Below are positions 25,614 to 33,259 of a stretch of 64,000 nt of DNA, in pieces. Under the pieces are notes generated by a model. That model saw nothing but the letters and a program-made list of their open reading frames with translations, was not told the origin of the DNA and ran no database searches. Numbering within the stretch: position 1 is the stretch's first letter; each line of letters begins with the position of its first letter. The translations under genes were made by a program, and so were the position numbers. The DNA is from Palsa-1233 sp031367105 (GTDB lineage Bacteria > Gemmatimonadota > Gemmatimonadetes > Gemmatimonadales > GWC2-71-9): contig JANLPG010000095.1 in assembly GCA_031367105.1 (NCBI GenBank), forward strand, positions 32,387-96,386, written 5' to 3'.

Positions 25614-27171
25614 CGAGTGCCTTGTAGACCCGGAACACCAGCCGGGAGGTCAGTCGCGCCGGAACCACGCCGCTCCCACTGAAGACCGTGCGCTCAATTG
25701 AGAGGCCCGCTTCCACCGGCATCCGCAAGATCCCGTCGCGGTGCCGGCCATCGTGTACGTAGCTGAAACCCAGTCCGATAATCGTCGCGTCCGACGCGGT
25801 CCCCCCATCCAGCAAGTTGGCTGCGGCGCCGGCGACGGGAGTCTGCCCCGTCACGTACCTCGTCGCATCGGCGCCCCGTCTCCGATATGAGACCAGCCCG
25901 GCAAGTGCAAGTCGCGGCGCGACCCGGAAAAACGGTTGCGCGGTGATGGTCAGGATATCGCCGGGATCCCGGCGGACGGCGGCACGTCGGTAGGCCGGCA
26001 CCAGGAGCTGGTCGCGACTCGCCACTCGGGTAAATCGATCCGACGCGAGTTGTATCGTATAGCGCCCCTCCGCGCGCAGCCCCAGCCGATGGCGACCGAG
26101 TTCCAGTATGCCCGCGACTTCGGCGTCGATCTGCCGGTCGCCCGTGCCTTGGTCAAGGAGGTATTGCGGGCGAGGCAGCTGACCGGTGCGAAGCCGGCCT
26201 ACCCCCTGGAGCCAGAGCCCCAACCAGCTTGGATCACCGGCTCGGCCGTGTTGAATCAGCTCGGCGGTGATGCCACCTTCCATATCACCCAGCGCGACCA
26301 GCGGCTTGTCCTCTGGAGCGAGAACGCCAAAGCCGCTCGGCGAGCCGAGCAGTGCATCGAAGCCCGCCGCATTCAGCGGAGCGGATGGCAGGGCGGGGGC
26401 GCTGGAAAATCCCGGGATCCCGAGCGACGTAGTAAAGGTGCTTCTCACGCCGGCAACGCGCGCGAGCAGTGCGGAGCCGTCGGCACTGCGCTCAGTCGGA
26501 AGGACCACGCTCGCCAGTGCGCTGTCGGCGAACAGCGTGTACAGCGTGTTGCGGAGTAGAGGCGCCTCGGTCAGGGTCTGCTGGGCCAGCGCCTGCGCTG
26601 CAGGATTGCTGACATAGTCACCGCGGCTGAATCGGGTGGTCAAGCTGGCGATCGCTGCATCGAACTCGGTGAAGAAGGCAGTGGTTCGCGCCCGTCCCGC
26701 AGGATCGCCGATGTTTGGATCGGCGGGATTGATCCCGACCGTCGCGCCGAGCGGGTCATAGGTCGTGCGGCGTTGGGTGCGGACCGAAACAATCGGCACC
26801 GTCCCGAAGAGCGTGATCCGGCGGGTCAGGCCAAGCGCCAGCCCGATCGTCGCCGTACCACGCTGGTGCTCGGCGATTGTGGTGAGTCCACCGAGGGCGG
26901 TCGGAGCCGCTGGGCGCCCGAGGATCTCGGAGAGGCGCGATTCGAGATCGCCGAGCAATGGCGTCGTTGTGGACGTCAGCGCCGCAATGGTCAGGGGCGA
27001 CCCGAGGTCACGCTTGGTTCCATCAATCCACGCGGAGGTGGCGGGGGCGAACGCACCGCCGAACTCGATCCGCACGGTACCACGCGGCGCCGTGAGGAGT
27101 GGGAGCTGGGCTGTGAGCCGGGTTGTGGGCAACCAGACCAGCAGGAGCAGGAGGGGGGCTCGGACTCTCAT
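25603..27171 (-). CDS. Exported protein of unknown function, possibly outer-membrane beta-barrel
   Basis: A 522-residue product with a signal peptide (MRVRAPLLLLLVWLPTTRLTAQ, cleavage likely after the Ala of TAQ). The mature part has many short alternating beta-like strands (RLALAGLVSYRRRGAD, LGLRAEGRYTIQLASDRF, IIGLGFSYVHDGRH) and ends with an aromatic-containing strand LVFRVYKALVSQ; this layout suggests a beta-barrel. No family recognised. ATG at 27171 chosen because longer frames would run through the tRNA-Leu gene upstream. Convergent with recN (11-bp overlap). Confidence 0.75.
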   Translation of the reverse strand: MRVRAPLLLLLVWLPTTRLTAQLPLLTAPRGTVRIEFGGAFAPATSAWIDGTKRDLGSPLTIAALTSTTTPLLGDLESRLSEILGRPAAPTALGGLTTIAEHQRGTATIGLALGLTRRITLFGTVPIVSVRTQRRTTYDPLGATVGINPADPNIGDPAGRARTTAFFTEFDAAIASLTTRFSRGDYVSNPAAQALAQQTLTEAPLLRNTLYTLFADSALASVVLPTERSADGSALLARVAGVRSTFTTSLGIPGFSSAPALPSAPLNAAGFDALLGSPSGFGVLAPEDKPLVALGDMEGGITAELIQHGRAGDPSWLGLWLQGVGRLRTGQLPRPQYLLDQGTGDRQIDAEVAGILELGRHRLGLRAEGRYTIQLASDRFTRVASRDQLLVPAYRRAAVRRDPGDILTITAQPFFRVAPRLALAGLVSYRRRGADATRYVTGQTPVAGAAANLLDGGTASDATIIGLGFSYVHDGRHRDGILRMPVEAGLSIERTVFSGSGVVPARLTSRLVFRVYKALVSQ

Positions 27172-27230
27172 CCCGGGGAAAGGTAGCGGGAGGCGCGACG
27201 GCCGGCGCTGTGGCATATTGTTCGCAGTCG

Positions 27231-27313
27231 GCTCGGGTGGCGGAATGGCAGACGCAGGGGTCTTAAACACCCCAGGGGGCAACCCCGTGCGGGTTCGAAT
27301 CCCGCCCCGAGCA
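27231..27313 (+). tRNA. tRNA-Leu (anticodon TAA, reads UUA)
   Basis: An 83-nt class II tRNA. Acceptor GCTCGGG (27231-27237) pairs with CCCGAGC (27306-27312), discriminator A at 27313. Anticodon stem GGGGT/ACCCC encloses loop CTTAAAC with anticodon TAA at 27264-27266. Long variable arm AGGGGGCAACCCC, then T arm with GGTTCGAAT. The 3' CCA is not encoded. UUA is a rare codon in such a GC-rich genome. Confidence 0.97.
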
Positions 27314-27342
27314 CTTGACTACCCATTGTGGAGAATCGACGA

Positions 27343-27795
27343 ATGCAAAACGCCCGGCGTGGTTTTACGCTCATCGAGCTGCTGACCGTTATCACGATCA
27401 TCGGGATTCTGGCGACCGTCGGCTTCCCCAAGCTGCAGGCCACCAAAATGAAGGCGACCCGCGCCTCGATGGTGTCGGATCTGCGGAATCTGGTCAGTGC
27501 GCAGGAAGCGTTCTTCTCGACCTACGCCGACTACGCCGGCTCGATCACATCGGGTGCAGACGTCGCCGGGTCGCCCTCCAGCTCCGGCGCGCTCGCTTTT
27601 CGGCTTAGCCCAGGCAACGCGATCGTCCTTTCCCGGATGAGCCCGAACAGCGCGACCGGCCCGGGATGGACTGCGACGATCACCAACCCCGCGATCGCAA
27701 ATACCACGTTCACGACGTGTGGGATTTTTATCGGATCGATCACCTATTCGCCGAATGCTGCCGTCACGCGCGAAGGGACGCCGACCTGCTACTGA
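27343..27795 (+). CDS. Type IV pilin-like protein with prepilin signal
   Basis: A 150-residue prepilin. A short basic leader (MQNARR) precedes the prepilin peptidase site G|FTLIELLTVI with Glu5, then the hydrophobic N-helix continuing to ILATVGFPKLQ and an amphipathic LRNLVSAQEAFFSTY. The globular part ends with a Cys pair (TTCGIFIGS and TCY) suggesting a disulfide loop like the D-region of type IVa pilins. ATG at 27343 with GGAG 10 nt before; GTG 27328 is an alternative. Tail-to-tail with the next gene, overlapping by 7 bp. Confidence 0.9.
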   Translation: MQNARRGFTLIELLTVITIIGILATVGFPKLQATKMKATRASMVSDLRNLVSAQEAFFSTYADYAGSITSGADVAGSPSSSGALAFRLSPGNAIVLSRMSPNSATGPGWTATITNPAIANTTFTTCGIFIGSITYSPNAAVTREGTPTCY

Positions 27796-28295
27796 ACCGG
27801 CGAAGGAATCTGTCGCAACGCGTCGCCGAGAAACGAGTCGGCCGACATACGGTCGCTGAGTCGGAGTACGGTGCCATCGACGGATCCGGAAATCTGGTAG
27901 TCGGCTTCGGTGGTACGCTCGTACTGGACACCCGTTTCCACGGCGCCTGCCTCACGCAGCGACTCCGGCAGCCTGCCCTTCGCCGCCCGGTAAGCCTCGA
28001 CGCGTCCGCGTTGCAAAAAGATGGCGTAGCGCATCCTGGCTTCCCGCTGAACCGCCGAGAGGGTGATGCGCGGAGGTCCGCCGAAGAGGAACGCCGGACG
28101 CGCAACCCAGGCATAGCCGATGAAGCCCCACGCGGCGACGATGAAAAGCAACAGTCCGGGCTGGTACATGATGTGGGCCTCCCGCTCCTTCCTGGCCGCC
28201 CGGATGTGGCGGAGCTCGCCCTCGGACACCCGCTGGGAATCCAGCACGTCCCGGAGTGCCTCGCCCAGCTCGTGCTGTGGCTTTCGGTCGGTCAT
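27789..28295 (-). CDS. Small membrane protein, copy 1 of a duplicated family
   Basis: 168 residues. Cytosolic charged N-terminus (~1-45), one membrane span (~47-66, PGLLLFIVAAWGFIGYAWV), then an outer domain with REARMRYAIFLQRGRVEAYR, AAKGRLPESLREAG and a closing SADSFLGDAL. Clearly homologous over the last ~85 residues to the product at 28802-29326. The 'Tyr..Gly-Arg-Leu-Pro-x-Ser-Leu' stretch resembles the loop after the long helix in type II pseudopilins, although no prepilin signal is present. Unknown family. Overlaps the convergent pilin stop. Confidence 0.72.
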   Translation of the reverse strand: MTDRKPQHELGEALRDVLDSQRVSEGELRHIRAARKEREAHIMYQPGLLLFIVAAWGFIGYAWVARPAFLFGGPPRITLSAVQREARMRYAIFLQRGRVEAYRAAKGRLPESLREAGAVETGVQYERTTEADYQISGSVDGTVLRLSDRMSADSFLGDALRQIPSPVQ

Positions 28296-28360
28296 CGCTC
28301 AGCGCCTCGATGGTTTCAATGGTTGCATTTGGTCCCGTCTCGGAGCGAGAATCCCGCCTG

Positions 28361-28798
28361 ATGACTTCCGCCCGCTCACTACCCACTTCGGTCGCACCGC
28401 CGTGGCAGTTCACGCTGATGAGCCTGACCGGCCTCGGTGCCGCCGCCATCCTCTGGATGCTGATCTCCAGCGGGATTGCCCGGCACAATGATACCCGTCG
28501 ACACGCCGCCCTCCGGACGGAACTGCAGCGCCTCGACCAGGCCCAGTCGAGCGTTTACGCTAACAATGGGCGATTCGCAGCCTCACTCTCGACGGCGTCG
28601 GACGGAACCGGGCTTGGCTTCACGCCGACCTCCGGGTTGCAGATCGATTTTGAGGCGCTCTCGACCGAGGCGTGGCGCGCCACGGTTCGAGATACCACGC
28701 TGACGAGCGGACCCGCCAGCTGTGGAATTTTCCGAGGACCACCCGAGGCCTCCCCGCACCGCTCGGTGGTGATACCCGGGGTGATCGGCTGCTGGTGA
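28361..28798 (+). CDS. Pilin-like protein with degenerate prepilin site
   Basis: 145 residues. A membrane segment starts at FTLMSLTGLGAAAILWMLI, with a preceding Gln where the prepilin has Gly(-1) and Ser where it has Glu5. The following LRTELQRLDQAQSSVYANN and FAASLS, and the end ASCGIFRGP and GCW, line up with the upstream pilin (LRNLVSAQEAFFSTYADY, YAGSIT, TTCGIFIGS, TCY). So this is a diverged pilin copy. ATG 28361 chosen; the frame is open to 28256, but upstream codons are not protein-like. Ends 3 bp from the stop of the convergent gene. Confidence 0.75.
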   Translation: MTSARSLPTSVAPPWQFTLMSLTGLGAAAILWMLISSGIARHNDTRRHAALRTELQRLDQAQSSVYANNGRFAASLSTASDGTGLGFTPTSGLQIDFEALSTEAWRATVRDTTLTSGPASCGIFRGPPEASPHRSVVIPGVIGCW

Positions 28799-28801
28799 GG
28801 C

Positions 28802-29326
28802 TCACGGTCGTCGCAACTCGCTGAGGCTTTCCCCCAGAAAGGCATCCGCCGATCCGCTGCTCGTCAGCTTGACGCCCACCGCGTCCTCGCTGCCCACTAA
28901 TTCGTAGCTTCGCTCGCCCGTCACGATCAGTTGAATCGTTGGATCGCCCACACCCGCTTCGCCCAGGAACGATGGCAAGCGCTTGTTCGTCGTCAGGAAG
29001 CGCCGCACCGCGCCATCGGCCAGCCAGACGCCGTAGCGGAGCGAGGCCTCCCGCCGGGCGAGGGGGGACGACCACGGCTGCCCGACGGGGGCCGAGACGA
29101 AGCCGGGCCGGAACACGACCAGCGCCGCGACGGTCAGCCAGGTGAGCAGCGCGGCCGCGAGCCACCCGCCAGAGGCGAAGGCAGGCGCATCGGGAGTCAG
29201 TGCACCGGCGCGCTGTGCTTCGATGTGTTCGAGTACCTCGGCCTGGATCTGCTCCAGCAGTCCCGCAGAGTCCGGGAGCGATCGTGGCCCCCCGAACGCA
29301 GGGCCGACACTCGAACCGCTAGCCAT
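28802..29326 (-). CDS. Small membrane protein, copy 2 of a duplicated family
   Basis: 174 residues. An N-terminal helix (LLEQIQAEVLEHIEAQRAG), one membrane span (~54-73, GWLAAALLTWLTVAALVVF), then the same outer domain as copy 1: REASLRYGVWLADGAVRRF, TTNKRLPSFLGEAG, SADAFLGESLSEL. Its start codon overlaps the end of the receiver gene upstream by 8 bp, so it belongs to the PilB-receiver operon. Function unknown; link to pilus assembly is inferred from position. Confidence 0.75.
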   Translation of the reverse strand: MASGSSVGPAFGGPRSLPDSAGLLEQIQAEVLEHIEAQRAGALTPDAPAFASGGWLAAALLTWLTVAALVVFRPGFVSAPVGQPWSSPLARREASLRYGVWLADGAVRRFLTTNKRLPSFLGEAGVGDPTIQLIVTGERSYELVGSEDAVGVKLTSSGSADAFLGESLSELRRP

Positions 29327-29699
29327 CCTGGGGCGACTCGCCGGCCAGCGCCTTCAGCACCTGCTCCGGGAAGAGCCGGATGTCGATCGGCTTCGTGATA
29401 TAGCCATCGAAACCCGCCGATATCGCCTTCTCGCGGTCACCCGACATTGCGTGCGCGGTGAGGGCGATGACGCGGAGATCCCGGAAGTCCGAGGCACGGA
29501 TTTCGGCAAGGAGGGCAAAGCCGTCCTTCCCAGGCATCTGGATATCCATCAGGACGAGCTCTGGCCGTCCTGCGGCGAGCGTGGCGAACAATTCCTCGCC
29601 CCCAGGCAAGCCGTGTACCTCGTGGCCTTTCAGGGTCAGCACGGTCCGGAAGAGCTTCATATTGTCGGGGCTGTCCTCGACGATCAGGATCTTGGCCAC
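29319..29699 (-). CDS. Single-domain response regulator (CheY/DivK-like receiver)
   Basis: A 126-residue stand-alone receiver. Acidic pair VEDSPDN at 8-13, phosphoacceptor Asp52 in LVLMDIQMPGKDG, conserved Thr in ALTAHAM and Lys in YITKPID. It has no output domain, so it works by protein contact. The GTG start (29699) is 2 bp after the stop of the PilB-receiver gene. It may act on pilus or motility machinery; no kinase gene is seen in the window. Confidence 0.92.
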   Translation of the reverse strand: MAKILIVEDSPDNMKLFRTVLTLKGHEVHGLPGGEELFATLAAGRPELVLMDIQMPGKDGFALLAEIRASDFRDLRVIALTAHAMSGDREKAISAGFDGYITKPIDIRLFPEQVLKALAGESPQDG

Positions 29700-29701
29700 G
29701 G

Positions 29702-31864
29702 CTATTCAATCCTTGTGCGCTTGAGAACGGCCTTGACTCGGGCCACGAGCGAACGGGGCTGGACCGGCTTGGTCAGATAGTCCTGGGCGCCCAGGTCGAG
29801 TGCCTGACTTTCGGTGTCATCGGTCCTGGCGGTGAGCATGATCACCGGCAGTCCGGCGGTCGAAACCTGCGCCCGCAACTCCTCCAGCACGCCAAGCCCG
29901 GTCAGGCGAGGCATATCGTGGTCGAGCAGGACCAGGTCGATCCCGTGGGTATCGATGGCCTCGAGGGTTTCGAGACCGTCGGTTGCTTCGAGCACCTTGA
30001 AGCCCTCGCGCTCCAACACGGTGCGCAGCAGCCGGCGCATCTGTGCATCATCGTCCGCCAGCAGGATGGTCGCTCCGGCACCGTCGGGGGAGGTGGTCGT
30101 CGGTTCGCGTGCGGGAGGCCGCTTGGTCGTCGCCATCGCCGCCTCGGTCGGTGTCTGTTCCACGGCGCCGCGGTCGGTGTCTCCCAGCACTCGCCGCACT
30201 TCCTCGAAGGACGTCACGCCCAGCCAGAACCGGACCAACCCGCTCTGCCAGAGGGTGCGCATACCGAACGGGACGGCGGCCTCGAGGATCTGAGCCTGCG
30301 GTGCGCCCGTCTCGATCAATCTCCCCACCGTTCCTTCGACGGGCAGTAACTCCATCACCGCGACGCGCCCCTTGAATCCGCTGCCGCTGCAGCTTTTGCA
30401 CCCCGGGGCCCGGCGCGGCGCAAACTTTCCTGCATAGCTCGCAGGAGGCCGCCCCGCCTCCGGGATCTCTTCGAACGGCATTGGTTCCGCGCACCGCTCG
30501 CACAGCCGGCGGACGAGACGCTGGGCCAGAATCCCCTTGAGCACGGTGCCGATCTTGAACGAATCCACTCCCATATCGCGCAGGCGCACAATGGCAGAGA
30601 CGGCATCGTTCGTGTGCAACGTCGAGAAGACAAAATGTCCGGTGAGTCCCGCCTGAATCGCGATGGTCGCAGTCTCCCCATCGCGGATCTCGCCGACGAG
30701 CACGATGTCGGGATCCTGGCGCAGCACCGATCGAAGGGCAGTGGCAAAGGTGAATCCCTGCGCTTCGTTCACCTGCATCTGTGAGATGCCATCGACATCG
30801 TACTCCACCGGATCTTCGACGGTCACGATGTTGACGCGACCGGTCTTCAGATGATTCAGGACGGCGTAGAGCGTGGTCGTCTTGCCGGATCCGGTTGGGC
30901 CGGTGACCAACAGCATTCCTTCGCGGTGCCCCAGCATCCGCATCAGCACTTCTTCTTCGTCGGCGGGGAGCAGGAGCTCGGGGATGGACGCCCGGAGGTT
31001 CGACTTGCTCAGGATACGGATCACCAGCTTCTCGCCTCGACGTGCCACGGGCGCGGTGGCGACGCGAAGATCGACCTGTTGTCCGTCCACCCGGGCGCTA
31101 CTGCGGCCGTCCTGGGGAGTCATCGAGTTGGTGACATCGAGCCCGGACACGATCTTGACACGGCGCACGAGCGAGGGGCCTGCCGCCTCGGGCAGTCGCA
31201 TGACTTCACGGAGGATGCCGTCGACGCGGTACCGCACGACCACGTGGGGACCCTCGATTTCTGCGTGTACGTCGCTGGCGCCGATCCGCACCGCATCAGC
31301 AATCATTGCGTCCACCAGTTTTGACATCGGGGCATCCAGCGCCGGATCACGATCCTCCACGTCGAGCTGGAGATCGAGTTCGATCGAGGCCGGAGCGAGC
31401 CCTTGCAACAGCCGGTTGATGCTGTTTTCCGGTCGGTAGTATTCATCCAGCTTCTCGGCGATCGCGCTGGGCGAGGCGACCTCGAGCAGGACGTCTCGAC
31501 CGGTGAGGAAGCCAAGGCTCTGCTCGGCGGAGAGGTCGTTGGGGTCGGCGGTCGCGAGGCGGACGCTACGCTCATCGAGGGCGAGCGGCACGACGTGGTA
31601 TTTTCGAGCAGCTGCCTCGGGGAGTACCGCGGTCGCACGCGCATCGATGGTGGCGAGGTCCGCAATCGGCAGCCGGAACCGGGTGGCGAGCAGCCGGATG
31701 ATGTCGCTGTCGGTTGTGAACCCCGCATCGACCACGCTCGACCAGAGCCTCCCCTTGCCGCCAGACTTGAGGGTCGCAACCTGCGCTTCCGGCAACAACC
31801 CACCTTCGATCAGGTGGGCTGCCAGCCAGGCGTCGGGGAACGTCGTGGACGCAGGTGAGGTCAT
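29702..31864 (-). CDS. PilB/GspE-type assembly ATPase fused to a C-terminal receiver domain
   Basis: 720 residues. An N-terminal T2SSE_N/MshEN-like part (1-~140), then the secretion ATPase: Walker A GPTGSGKTT at 322-330, Asp box VEDPVE ~349-354, Walker B ILVGEIRD-like DPDIVLVGEIRD at 384-395, His box STLHTND 414-420. A four-Cys zinc site (Cys455, 458, 489, 492) is present as in GspE. Residues ~597-720 form a complete receiver (LLADDD, phosphoacceptor Asp648 in VLLDHDMP, LTKP). The receiver fusion is unusual. ATG 31864 chosen since upstream frame is not protein-like. Heads a minus-strand operon with the stand-alone receiver and membrane protein copy 2; drives extension of pili built from the nearby pilins (inferred). 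Confidence 0.93.
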   Translation of the reverse strand: MTSPASTTFPDAWLAAHLIEGGLLPEAQVATLKSGGKGRLWSSVVDAGFTTDSDIIRLLATRFRLPIADLATIDARATAVLPEAAARKYHVVPLALDERSVRLATADPNDLSAEQSLGFLTGRDVLLEVASPSAIAEKLDEYYRPENSINRLLQGLAPASIELDLQLDVEDRDPALDAPMSKLVDAMIADAVRIGASDVHAEIEGPHVVVRYRVDGILREVMRLPEAAGPSLVRRVKIVSGLDVTNSMTPQDGRSSARVDGQQVDLRVATAPVARRGEKLVIRILSKSNLRASIPELLLPADEEEVLMRMLGHREGMLLVTGPTGSGKTTTLYAVLNHLKTGRVNIVTVEDPVEYDVDGISQMQVNEAQGFTFATALRSVLRQDPDIVLVGEIRDGETATIAIQAGLTGHFVFSTLHTNDAVSAIVRLRDMGVDSFKIGTVLKGILAQRLVRRLCERCAEPMPFEEIPEAGRPPASYAGKFAPRRAPGCKSCSGSGFKGRVAVMELLPVEGTVGRLIETGAPQAQILEAAVPFGMRTLWQSGLVRFWLGVTSFEEVRRVLGDTDRGAVEQTPTEAAMATTKRPPAREPTTTSPDGAGATILLADDDAQMRRLLRTVLEREGFKVLEATDGLETLEAIDTHGIDLVLLDHDMPRLTGLGVLEELRAQVSTAGLPVIMLTARTDDTESQALDLGAQDYLTKPVQPRSLVARVKAVLKRTRIE

Positions 31865-31900
31865 CGGGGTCCGTGGGCAGCAGTGGCTCGGGGGCCGTGG

Positions 31901-31929
31901 TTGTTCACCACGTCGGGGAAAGATACGAT
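31901..31929 (+). promoter_or_regulatory. Predicted promoter of aroA-cmk
   Basis: TTGTTC (31901-31906), 17 bp, TACGAT (31924-31929) in the gap between the divergent PilB-type gene and aroA. The -10 matches 4 of 6 positions. It leaves a ~45-nt leader before the aroA ATG, with GGAG upstream. Confidence 0.5.
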
Positions 31930-31981
31930 TCCGTGGCTCGATTTCACCCCTGTCGCCCCCAGTCGGAGTTCGATTCCCTTC

Positions 31982-33259
31982 ATGGCCCTTCGAGAACGTG
32001 TCGCCGGAACCCACCGAGTCCCCGGCGACAAGAGCATCACCCACCGGGCCCTGATGCTCGCGGCCCTTGCCCCGGGGACCTCCCGGCTGCGGGGTGCCCT
32101 GGCCTCACTCGACGCCCGATCCACTGCTCGAGTGTTGCGCCAGCTCGGGGCAGGGATCTCCCCCCTTCGCGAGGGGGCAGTCATCTCGGTGGCGGGGAAG
32201 CGGCGCTTCGCCGCGCCAGGGCACAGCCTCGACTGCGGCAATTCCGGGACCACGACGCGCCTCCTCCTTGGCCTCCTCGCCGGCCACCCCTTTCTCGCCC
32301 GGCTGACGGGTGATGCCTCGCTTCGTCGCCGGCCGATGCGCCGAGTGACAACGGCCCTCCGAGCGATGGGTGCGAAAATCGACGATGGCGGCCGCGACGG
32401 CCTTCCTCTGGCAATCATCGGCGGCAAACTGCGTCCGCTGGACTGGCAGATGGAAGTGCCGTCCGCGCAGATCAAGAGTGCGTTGCTGCTGGCCGGCCTG
32501 GCCGGTGGCGTGCCCGTGCTGCTGCGGGAGGGAGCCGCAACCCGAGACCACACCGAACGGCTCCTGCGACACTTTGGCTTCGAGGTGGCGTCGCGCGACG
32601 GTGTCCTGCGCTTCGCCCCAACCGGGCGACTGGTGCCCTTTGAGCTTGATGTCCCGGGCGACCCTTCCTCGGCCGCCTTCCTCCTCGCTGCGGCCTTGCT
32701 GGCTAGTGAGGGCGAGATCCGAGTGGCAGCTGTCGGACTGAACCCGAGCCGGACCGGATTTCTGGAAGTACTCCGCCAGATGGGGGCAATCATTACGGTC
32801 GAGGGGACTCATTCGCCATTCGGGGAAGCTGTGGGTGATCTTGTGACCAAACCGGCCCGGTTGCGCTCTGTGGATGTTCCGGCCCGAGCGATTCCCGGGG
32901 TGATCGATGAAATTCCGGTGCTCGCTTGCCTTGCGGCGCGGGCGGAAGGAGTGAGTCGCTTTCGCTCGGTCCAGGAGCTGCGGGTCAAGGAGAGCGATCG
33001 CCTCACCCAGATTGCGCGCAATCTGCAAGCGATCGGCGTCGTGGCTGCCATCGAGGGGGACGACCTGCTGGTCACCGGAACCGATGCACCACTCGCTGGG
33101 CGCGTCGTCACCGAGGGAGATCATCGGATTGCGATGGCCTTCACGGTCCTCGGATCCTCCGGGCGCGCACGCCTCCGGATCGACGACCCTGACTGCGCCG
33201 CCGTCTCGTTCCCGGGGTTTTCCGGTGCACTTCGACGGTTGTTTGTGGCCGCGCGATGA
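31982..33259 (+). CDS. aroA: 3-phosphoshikimate 1-carboxyvinyltransferase (EPSP synthase)
   Basis: Sixth step of the shikimate pathway: transfers enolpyruvyl from PEP to shikimate 3-phosphate. VPGDKSITHRALMLAALAPG at the N-terminus, LDCGNSGTTTRLLLGLLAG (~78-96), PSAQIKSALLLAGL, VPGDPSSAAFLLAAALL, and RVKESDRLTQIARNL then EGDHRIAMAF at the end are all diagnostic. 425 residues. ATG 31982 opens with MALRERVAGTHRVPGDKS. The stop overlaps cmk (ATGA). Confidence 0.97.
   Translation: MALRERVAGTHRVPGDKSITHRALMLAALAPGTSRLRGALASLDARSTARVLRQLGAGISPLREGAVISVAGKRRFAAPGHSLDCGNSGTTTRLLLGLLAGHPFLARLTGDASLRRRPMRRVTTALRAMGAKIDDGGRDGLPLAIIGGKLRPLDWQMEVPSAQIKSALLLAGLAGGVPVLLREGAATRDHTERLLRHFGFEVASRDGVLRFAPTGRLVPFELDVPGDPSSAAFLLAAALLASEGEIRVAAVGLNPSRTGFLEVLRQMGAIITVEGTHSPFGEAVGDLVTKPARLRSVDVPARAIPGVIDEIPVLACLAARAEGVSRFRSVQELRVKESDRLTQIARNLQAIGVVAAIEGDDLLVTGTDAPLAGRVVTEGDHRIAMAFTVLGSSGRARLRIDDPDCAAVSFPGFSGALRRLFVAAR

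Noticed and set aside
27172..27282. Longer version of the exported minus-strand protein starting at 27282
   Set aside because: It would be read through the tRNA-Leu gene and would bury the signal peptide inside the protein.
27231..27313. tRNA-Leu as an integration site for the pilus region
   Set aside because: No copy of the tRNA 3' end and no integrase were found within the following 5 kb, so island insertion is not supported.
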